From Nemertoderma westbladi (Eukaryota > Xenacoelomorpha > Nemertodermatida > Nemertodermatidae): a stretch of 29,602 bases of DNA. Positions 21,888 to 29,602 of this stretch are shown here, in pieces (within the stretch, counting starts at the first letter, position 1; each line of letters begins with the position of its first letter). The translations under genes and the position numbers were made by a program. The DNA is taken from positions 1 to 29,602 of the forward strand of contig JAUCBJ010004436.1 in the NCBI GenBank assembly GCA_032718475.1, written 5' to 3'. The notes under the pieces are model-generated. The model ran no database searches. It was not told the origin of the DNA and was given only the letters and a program-made list of their open reading frames with translations.

Positions 21888-21992
21888 ATTGTGCTACTAT
21901 ACTAGGAGGTCAAGGGAGCAGGGACAGTGGCTTCCATTACCATTGTGCTACTATACTAGGTCAAGCGAGCAGGGACAGTGGCTTCCATTACC
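21888..21992. repeat. 54-bp tandem duplication
   Basis: ATTGTGCTACTATACTAGG and the following sequence to TTCCATTACC occur twice (21888-21941 and 21942-21992). The second copy lacks three bases (AGG). It sits at the downstream edge of the minus-strand RTE fragment. Confidence 0.9.
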
Positions 21993-22475
21993 ATTAAAAG
22001 TCATGAATTCGGTCTTGGTAGCATTTATATGCAATCCGACCTCCTTGGCAGCTCTCTCCACTTTATTTAGTAGATCCTGTGTATCTACAGGGTGATGTCT
22101 TACGTAAAGTCGGTGTCTGGGTCTGTAGTTTCCGGATATCTGCGTTCCTGTAGTATGAATCCAAGCTCCCTTTGTGCTGATCCACATTGAGTAATACTAT
22201 ATACTATAAAATCCTGAATAGTAATGGCGCCAATGTGTCACCTTGAGTACGCCAGCCAGGATTGAGAACGTTACACGATCTGATGTAACAATCCAATGCC
22301 AGCCACAATTACCTCTGGTATTCCATAAGCTCTTAGGATTTCAAGCATTATACCTCTATGGATGGAGTCAAATGCCTTCTTGAAGTCCACAAAGGTCATG
22401 ACTGCGGGGAGATTCTTTGACTTAATTCCCTCAATCAGTCTCCGTAGCGCAAGTATCTGAGCTATTGTTAACTAT
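21951..22475 (-). pseudogene. RTE-like LINE reverse transcriptase fragment, broken
   Basis: On the minus strand an open stretch from about 22472 to 22290 reads AQILALRRLIEG, then MTFVDFKKAFDSIHRGIM and ILRAYGIPEVI. This is motif A of RTE-type reverse transcriptases, including its catalytic aspartate. Motif B follows as QGDTLAPLLF near 22245-22215, one base out of frame. Downstream, LGFILQERR leads to the motif C region, where the usual FADD is read as FT, stop, D (near 22110). The second block continues as VERAAKEVGLHINATKTEFMTFN (21975-22045). The copy has at least one frameshift, in-frame stops and a destroyed active site, so it is inactive. It ends in the 54-bp duplication. Confidence 0.85.
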
Positions 22476-22481
22476 TTGGTG

Positions 22482-22640
22482 ATGGTATCATGGATAGAAA
22501 GAGAGTAGCAATAAAGACAGAAGTTAGGAAAGCAAAGGCTTGGGTAGCTCTATCAAAAATGGATACCATCTGGAAATCAGATCTCTCCAGGCACCTGAAG
22601 ACTAAGTAATTTTGAGCCACATGTGAGGTACCAGACAATG
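22482..22640 (+). pseudogene. RTE-like LINE thumb-region fragment, plus strand
   Basis: The plus strand reads VRKAKAWVALSKMDTIWKSD, then LSRHLKTK, stop, F, stop, ATCE. This is the segment that follows motif C in RTE-type LINEs (pattern A-AW-ALNKM-IWKS-LS-LK--F-A--ES). It begins a few bases from the 5' edge of the minus-strand fragment at 22475, so two pieces of the same kind of element meet in opposite orientations. About 45 codons remain. Confidence 0.75.
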
Positions 22641-23640
22641 TCTTCAGATAGCCTTTTTTTATTTATTTGTTTTTTTGTATCTGGTTTTCGAATATATTAA
22701 TCTTTTACCAAAAACATGTTTTAATTTATAGCACATAAATTTATCTAAAAAATATAAATTTAAATTAAATTAGATCAGCACAGCACCACTTGGACAAAAC
22801 TAAAATAATTAAATTTCGCCGCGGTGGACTATTGGCACTGACTGATACTTTCTATTATGGGGATCTACAAGTCGATGTCTGTAACAAATATAACTATTAT
22901 TACTATTATATAACAATATTTGTGATTCTGATAGAAAGATTATAACAGTTGGTACAAAGGGTGTCAAAGTTCTAAACAAATAAAATTAACTATATGCCCT
23001 GTCCGCTGTCCGCTGTCCACTGAACACAATCACACTAAGACTCAGTTCAGCAACCATGCATCATACTACCAACTACTCCCTGAAATTGAAAATCTGTTAA
23101 CTGTTCTGGATGACTGGACTGTGGGCATTAAAAAGTGAACTAAAAAAGCATCGATGTGAAACCATTATGAAAACCACCAAATTGCATTCATTATAAGTTT
23201 GCATGCACTTCACATTATGTTATGAATTAAAAAAAAAGTCCCATTAATTATTTATGTTAATTCCCTTACGAATTTGTCAAATAAGGTGGATAATATATTG
23301 ATTTACAATACAAGTTACTTGTTCTTCAGACAATATTTCACAACATCCATGTTAGTAATTAATAGTAGGCCTTTAGTACATACTATATAATGTATAAGGA
23401 TAGGTTGGCTTAGTCCATGGAATGCAGGACACACCCAAATACTTGACCATGATTGACCAATCAATACATTATTTAATATTCAGTTCCACCAGTATTTATG
23501 CAGAACTTCACTGTCAGTTAGAAATACTTAGAGACATTTGTTTATTATGTCATTAACAATGCTCAAACAATTGATAGTTATTGTAAAATCTTAAGTGTGA
23601 ACACTCCACGAAAAGTCCCGACTCTCATGTACTTTAACCC
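22641..23640. other. unique AT-rich stretch, no gene
   Basis: No open frame of note and no recognisable element. A short repeat of CTGTCCG lies near 22998-23020, and one AGTAGGCCT-type octamer lies near 23365. Confidence 0.5.
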
Positions 23641-23659
23641 TATTAAACCCGGGGGTGAG

Positions 23660-23662
<3 letters not shown>

Positions 23663-23692
<30 letters not shown>
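23663..23692. repeat. G30 homopolymer
   Basis: Thirty consecutive G are preceded by GGGGGTGAGGGA. Long G runs of this kind can form quadruplexes and are slippage-prone, so the true length in the genome may differ. Confidence 0.9.
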
Positions 23693-23697
<5 letters not shown>

Positions 23698-23929
23698 ATA
23701 TGATCCCACCGTGTTTTTTTGTTATAATTCTGAAACGAACGCAGTTGGGAATCGGAAATTTTATGACTTTTCGTAAAAATCTATTGTCTTCCTAGTAGTG
23801 AAAACCGTTTTCAAAAATATTGGATAGTTTTCGAGTTATAGCACCACTTTTTAACCCTACTTTTTTTTGAGACGTTTTTTGAAAATTACATTTCATTAAA
23901 CATTATTTGTAACATCTCTATTTTTGATT

Positions 23930-24770
23930 TACGCCGGTTTTATGGTGTTAGCAATTGGATGGAATTCATATAAATTAATTTAGAAATTTCAAACTTGTTT
24001 TTTTCCAAATTTTTTGGTACCAAATTTTGGTGCCAACACCAAATTTGGAAATATGTCAATTTTGTAAATTGATTGTTTGAAACTTGTTTTTTACGCAATT
24101 TGGGTTTTTGGGGTTCTGGTTTCGATGGAATATATACGAGTTGCACCAAGCGTGTCAAACTTGTATTTTTCGGTGCTGTGTGCAAATTTTGGTGCTAGCA
24201 CGAAATTTTGAAAATCCATTCAATAGATAAAATTTCTTGTGACAATTTATTTCTTGCGTTTTGGAGGTTTATGACTGTTCTGAATTCAATGGAATATATA
24301 ATTATCGAACTAGACATCTCAAACTTGTATTTTTCGGAAGTGGGTGCAAAATGTGGTGCTAGCACCAAATTTTGAAAACCATCAAATATATCAATTCATT
24401 GTGTCACCTTGTTTCTTGCGTTATACGGGTTTGTGAGGGTTCTGAATTCAATGGAATCAGTAAAAATGTAATAACAGTTTTCAAACTTGTATTTTTCGCC
24501 GGTGGATGAAAATTGTTGAGCCAGCACCAAATTTTTGAAAATAAGCAAATAGATCAAAAGATAGTATCATCTTGTTTCTTGCGTTATACGGGTTTATGAG
24601 GGTCCTGAATCCGATGGAATCAATAAAAACAGCATTGGACTTCGCAAACTTGTACTTTTTGGTGTTTGGTGCTAGCACCAAAATTTGCCATATTATGCCG
24701 AAAAATGCGAATAACAATGATCTGGCATGTTAGAAATGTATTCCATTAGAATCAGCGCCCTAGAAAACCT
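23930..24770. repeat. decayed ~163-bp tandem repeat with palindromic core
   Basis: About five diverged copies. The landmark TTCTG, followed about ten bases later by ATGGAAT, lies at 24114, 24278, 24440 and 24603 (spacings 164, 162, 163), with an earlier ATGGAAT at 23954. Each copy carries a dyad centred on GCTAGC or its variants (near 24030, 24190, 24350, 24515 and 24665). The last is the perfect 18-bp palindrome TTTGGTGCTAGCACCAAA at 24665-24682. The minus-strand open frames at 23940-24185 and 24481-24717 follow the repeat and show no domain. Confidence 0.8.
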
Positions 24771-25193
24771 GAAAATGTGAATTTATAGCATCGTATAAGT
24801 GAATTAAAAATTTTGTGTTCTAACTGAAAAGTGCTGGTTACTTGTTTTTTTCATTTTTTGTCTACGCAGAGGACTAAAACAGCCATTTATAATAATCAGA
24901 TTATTTTTAAATAAGCCCCCCATATTTGCGTCCCCCCAGAAAACCTGTATTGAAAAAAAATTAGCCGAAAAATGTAACTTTCAAATTTTTTGAAAATTGT
25001 GCACTACGTGTAATTTTGGTGCTGCAATATAACCACCCCAGTACATGTTTTTCGGAAATTTTTTTTCGGACGGATCAAGACTAGTGATACCTACGTACAA
25101 ACAAAAAATCAGACGTTTTCGTAAAAATTTGAAGATTTTACATCGGCCAGGATAGTGAAATAATAGCAGGATGCATCCTCGGCCACCTCTAAA
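24771..25193. other. AT-rich stretch, no credible gene
   Basis: Rich in T and A runs, with phrases such as GAAAATTGTGCAC and TTTTCGTAAAAATTTG that echo the region at 23770-23900. It may therefore be the far part of the same decayed repeat block. The minus-strand open frame at 24981-25202 has no recognisable features. Confidence 0.45.
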
Positions 25194-26183
25194 ACACACC
25201 ACAGTACGCGATACCAGCGTCTTTTAACATCACGCACCACAGTACGCGATACCAGTGTCTTTTAGCATCACACATTACAGAACGCGATACCAGTGTCTTT
25301 TAGCATCACACACTACAGTACGCGATACCAGTGTCTTTTAGCATCACACACCACAGTACACGATACCAGTGTCTTTTAGCATCACACACCACAGTACGCG
25401 ATACCAGTGTCTTTTAACATCACACACCACAGTACGCGATACCAGTGTCTTTTAGCATCACACACCACAGTACGAGATACCAGTGTCTTTTAGTATCACA
25501 CACCACAGTACGCGATACCAGTGTCTTTTAGCATCACACACCACAGTACGCGATACCAGTGTCTTTTAGCATCACAGACCACAGTACGCGATACCAGTGT
25601 CTTTTAACATCACACACCACAGTACGCGATACCAGTGTCTTTTAGCATCACACACCACAGTACGCGATACCAGTGTCTTTTAACATCACACACCACAGTA
25701 CGCGATACCAGTGTCTTTTAGCATCACAGACCACAGTACGCGATACCAGTGTCTTTTAACATCACACACCACAGTACGCGATACCAGTGTCTTTTAGCAT
25801 CACACACCACAGTACGCGATACCACTGTCTTTTAACATCACACACCACATTACGCGATACCAGTGTCTTTTAGCATCACACACCACAGTACGCGATACCA
25901 GTGTCTATTAACATCACACACCACAGTACGCGATGCCAGTGTCTTTTAGCATCACACACCACAGTACGCGATACCAGTGTCTTTTAACATCACACACCAC
26001 AGTACGCGATACCAGTGTCTTTTAGCATCACACACCACAGTACGAGATACCAGTGTCTTTTAGCATCACACACCACAGTACGCGATACCAGTGTCTTTTA
26101 GCATCACACACCACAGTACGCGATACCAGTGTCTTTTAGCATCACACACCACAGTACGCGACACCAGTGTCTTTTAGCATCAC
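25194..26183. repeat. 38-bp satellite, 26 units
   Basis: Twenty-six units with exact 38-bp spacing from the CGCG at 25207 to the CGCG at 26157. The unit starts CGCGATACCAGTGTCTTTTA, continues GCATCACACACC and ends ACAGTA. Two variants, TTTAACATC and TTTAGCATC, alternate strictly through most of units 10-22, forming a 76-bp dimer. Other variants (CGAGAT, TAGTATC, CACAGACC) are rarer. The CGCG core is notable in an AT-rich setting. Not coding. Confidence 0.96.
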
Positions 26184-27941
26184 GTCTTTTCGCAGTTTCT
26201 CTTATCCAGATGATGCCAAAGATCAAGTTGATGTCCAGCCAGATGATTGACTAATATGAGAGGGGGATGTAGGTACATTGGTACATTCGGTTTAATGAAA
26301 TTCACAATGAAATTTATCTGACAGCAGGAATGTCTGAGTTTCTGGGGAAAGAAGACCTAATACCAATTAATTGGCCCATAGCTTATCATTCAGCCAAAAA
26401 TGCAGACATCAGGGTGACTTTCTTAACATAATGCATGTAAGTAACAATTATATTTCTCTAAGCAGCAAGAAATGATGACAAAGAAGCACATAAAGCCCGA
26501 CATGCTGTGTTATCGGATGATTGTGGGCTTGCTCCTTGTCCCGTGAGAAACCATTGTAAGTAGAGTGAACGTTAGCTGATGCTGATTGTGTGAGAGTCTG
26601 CCCCAATTAAAATATGGACTTGTAAGTCATTATAAAGCACTTCATATTTTAAACCAAGGTTATATGGGTTTGCATTTCGACATTATTTAACACTATTTGT
26701 TCCCTTTCTCCTAGGTTATTGTAATGCATGCCTGTTGTTATCTTAGCCATCGTAATTAGATGCAAACAAGTATTTTGCAATTATGTTCCTGTGGAATCTT
26801 GAATAAAATGGAATAAGGCATCATGCTGTTTTTCTGAGAATCGACAACATGTGGTTTTGGATACAGGATAGATTTAAGGTAATCTTAAAGGATTAGCAAG
26901 CATTGGTTGGAGGAGGGCGAATGTAGTAGAGGGATTGAAATTGCTTTAAGAGTAGCTGCCAAATGAGTTCTGTGAATATAATAATTCCAATAGAGAATGG
27001 AATACTAATATGAAAAGATAACATTTTCTCTACTCAAAATGTATCGCATCCCTTGTTGTTATCAAATCAACACATCGCTCAATATGACTACTTATATTTC
27101 AACTTGACAATTTTTCTAAAATAATTATTGATTAATTATTGCAAGATTAATTTATAAGAAATATTAAATCTATGATTAATGTGACCTTTTTTATGACAAC
27201 CTTGAGATAATCAGTTCCGCATTCTCGGCTCTGTCACAGAAAAAATACATCAAGCTTTATATTCTAAAACGACCTCGTGTGTTATATTAATTGAAAATTG
27301 ATACTATTAGCGATAATATACTGTTAGAACTGAACATACTTTCTACTACTATACTTATACTATGTATATTTAGCTATAAACATTGCGTACCGGAACTGCA
27401 CTACAACTAATCTCCAGTTTTTCACTTCACATTTTCGATTAGTTTCTGTATTGTGCAGTAATCTCCTACATCTAATCTCTTGCCTCCCTGTCCCCACTTA
27501 TCTTTCTAATCTGCATTAACGTGCTACCCAATGCTACATCTTTACTAAGCACCCTTATTTGCCAAGGATCCACCTCTTGTGCATTCAGTTTCCCATTATA
27601 ACCAACTAAGTAATATAACCTCACCAACTAACAAACCCAATTGTGAACTTAACTATGCTTGTTGATTTGTTAATTTGTTAACAGTCTGGGGACTTACCCA
27701 TTAAATTCTAGTTCAAAATTCTAGGGTTATAAATTATATCCTAGAAATAGGATATAGTTAATGTTAATGAGAGTTAATGACCTCAACATAGGATAACGAA
27801 TAATGAAGGATAGAAAGAAGCTCCGGTATGAATGAGGAGGGTGACTCTGCTACAATTTAAAAGGAGATAACTGTTTCCAACACTTGTAGTAAAGATTAAA
27901 AGGTAAAAATAAAAATTCTGACTTATAAGTAAGTATAATGC
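26184..27941. other. unique AT-rich stretch, no gene
   Basis: About 1.75 kb with no open frame over 60 codons and no RNA gene that I can recognise. A perfect 10-bp inverted repeat (TTAAAATATG at 26607-26616, CATATTTTAA at 26643-26652) with a 26-base loop is the only structure noted. Confidence 0.5.
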
Positions 27942-27988
27942 CGGACGAGGGGTCGAAGGTCCGAATGAGACGAAGGTCCGAATGGGAT

Positions 27989-28024
27989 GAAGGTCCGAAA
28001 GTGGTCGCTTTTTTTCGGACCTTC
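27989..28024. repeat. 12-bp perfect hairpin
   Basis: GAAGGTCCGAAA (27989-28000) and TTTCGGACCTTC (28013-28024) form a perfect 12-bp stem with a 12-base loop. It is part of the repeated-phrase cluster and is not followed by a gene for which it could act as terminator. Confidence 0.9.
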
Positions 28025-29064
28025 TTCCTGTTCGGACCTTTGGCCCATTCGGGCCTTCGTCCTGGGTGTGATAGGCCTTCGTCTACGACCAAGCACGGTA
28101 CTTTATAGAGGACAAGGTTTGTATGGGCCAAAGGGAACAAACATTAGTTGTTTATCATCCCATGGCGAAGGTCCGAATAACCAGGACGAAGGCCCGAAAT
28201 AATGTGAAAATCTTTCTCACACCATCATGTGAATTGTAACGAACATGATTTATGAAACTCTTATATTGGCAAACGTATTAACATATTCATTCTGAGCTAC
28301 ATGTAATTTGAATTTAAAACGCTGCTTGGATAAGCTATCATTCAAACAAGAGCAAGCATAGACTAAACTGTATGTGACACTGTATTAACGAAGAGCAAAG
28401 CAACTTGCGAGATTCTATGTTTAAATCCTTTCTCCAGATGAACAGTATCTAAAACAGCGTCAAATATTTAACTTATTCTATCTATGACGTCGGTAATAAA
28501 ATTAATGGAGTAGGCCTACGGACAATTACGACCCGGACTATTATAGCTTAACGTTAGGGGACCTTCCATATATTACGAACACCAATTTGGCCAATTTTTC
28601 ATCCAAAAATTCTCCCACACAACCCCCTTACAAATAAAATATATGTAGGCCTACAGTATTTCTTATTCTTGACCTATAATAATGTAAAATGTATTTATTA
28701 TTTTTATTTATTTATGTGTTTTCAACTGTATTAATAATAATTGTTAAATAACAAATTGTATTCTTTATTTATTTATTCTTTGTTCTTTATATTTATTATT
28801 TTTGTATTATCGTACATAAATTGGTTAAACACTTTAATATGCAATAAAAACTAAAAGCCTTAAATAATATAACGACAAGTTCAATAACTATACGGACATT
28901 CCTGGCCATAATTTGATTTGCAATGTACCTAACGTACCATAATTATTTGTAATTGCATCAAGTAACAAATCATTTTAAAGCCGCTTCCGCTCATAGTATG
29001 TCTATGTAGGTATCTAAGTTTCATTCTAAGTATGTCATAGTATCTGTATGTCACAATTCACAGT

Positions 29065-29086
29065 CCCCCCCCCCCCCCCCCCCCCC
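29065..29086. repeat. C22 homopolymer
   Basis: Twenty-two consecutive C lie shortly before the right-hand cluster of TTCGGACCTTC phrases. It could fold as i-motif or G-quadruplex on the other strand. Exact length is uncertain in any assembly. Confidence 0.9.
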
Positions 29087-29168
29087 ACGTAAATATTATC
29101 TTACTTAGAATGTGGTGTGACGGACCTTCGTCTTGATTTTTCGGACCTTCGTCCTGGAATCGGACGAG

Positions 29169-29602
29169 GGAGGTGAAACTATCTATGTTTCAGATTTGAA
29201 GTGATCTCATTGAGGTTGCCATTGGGGTCAAGGCCACTATCAATTTGTTAGACTAATATCCAAGTAATTAGGTGTTGCCTTTTTCTGTAGTGTATATTTT
29301 ATATTTTGGAGGCTTTATGTCAGATTAAATTGTAAAGGTCAGTGGCTAAATAATCTCCAAAGAATCATTACGGGCTGACTTTTGAACAGGTTTAAATGAG
29401 CTGTTATCCCTTAATCAATTTAACCCTTAACTACAGCAATACTAAAACAACCGACAACAGATTAATTATTGATGAGTTTTATGTTATTTGATGAAATAAA
29501 TAATATGCAAAGATAGTCCAGAATGCTATGTAGATATTTTCCAGAAGATAGATATTTGCAACCCCAATAACATCATATTCCCACTACCAGCTCTACCCTG
29601 CA
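29169..29602. other. unique AT-rich stretch to window end, no gene
   Basis: No open frame, repeat or RNA gene recognised. Confidence 0.5.

Larger units (their letters stand above)
27942..29168. mobile_element. possible foldback-type element built from a GAAGGTCCGAA phrase
   Basis: GAAGGTCCGAA occurs forward at 27955, 27972, 27989 and 28167, with a GAAGGCCCGAA form at 28188. Its reverse complement occurs at 28014 and 28031 (last base changed), with a TTCGGGCCTTC form at 28049. Two further reversed copies lie at the right end (near 29120 and 29140). GGACGAGGG lies at both outer edges (near 27943 and 29162). The left copies are mostly forward and the right copies reversed, as in foldback elements. 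No transposase is present. The interior is AT-rich. The open frames at 27850-28140 and 27987-28202 are products of the repeated phrase. Confidence 0.45.

Noticed and set aside
21880-22095. Plus-strand 71-residue open frame
   Set aside because: It spans the 54-bp duplication and is antisense to the RTE fragment.
23940-25202. Three minus-strand open frames of 73-81 residues
   Set aside because: They follow the decayed 163-bp repeat and adjacent AT-rich DNA and show no domain or conserved pattern.
27989-28024. Bacterial-type terminator hairpin
   Set aside because: The stem is strong, but the context is a repeated-phrase cluster in animal DNA with no gene upstream.
27850-28202. Two open frames rich in GPSS and EGPN motifs
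   Set aside because: Translations of the repeated GAAGGTCCGAA phrase on both strands.

Overview
This window looks like nuclear DNA of an invertebrate animal, possibly marine. The evidence is AT-rich non-coding sequence, several decayed non-LTR retrotransposons, many tandem repeats, long G/C homopolymers and scattered TAGGCCTA octamers. The species cannot be named from the sequence. I find no intact host gene, tRNA, rRNA, CRISPR array or bacterial-type operon. Every long open frame is either retrotransposon debris or an accident of a stop-free tandem repeat.

Layout. 1-630 is a 35-bp satellite with a small hairpin in each unit, cut by the window edge. 711-2597 is a 30-bp satellite (63 units). 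3119-4560 is a GTC microsatellite joined to a 315-bp dimeric satellite that decays into ~150-bp monomers. 4562-6718 is AT-rich unique DNA. 6719-7354 (47-bp unit) and 7355-8748 (34-bp unit) are two arrays that touch without a spacer. 9769-12065 is a 5'-truncated LINE on the minus strand, carrying the reverse transcriptase core, interrupted by a 72-bp scrap of a different LINE with a perfect 13-bp target-site duplication. 12066-13480 holds a poorly defined repeat and a second LINE tail. 13519-19906 is a 35-bp HindIII-type satellite of 182 complete units. 20600-22640 is a graveyard of RTE-like and other LINE fragments on both strands. 23640-24770 is a G30 tract followed by a decayed ~163-bp palindrome-bearing tandem repeat. 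25194-26183 is a 38-bp satellite (26 units). 27942-29168 may be a foldback element built from a short phrase repeated in both orientations.

Taken together, about half of the window is tandem repeat in at least seven unrelated families, and most of the rest that can be recognised is dead retrotransposon. This suggests satellite-rich heterochromatin or a subtelomeric/pericentromeric block, which is inference. The most informative features are the near-absence of indels in the satellites (one 1-bp indel in 6.4 kb of the 35-bp array), their higher-order repeats (40, 66 and 17 monomers), and the nested retrotransposon insertion that gives a relative time order. No gene system acting together is present.
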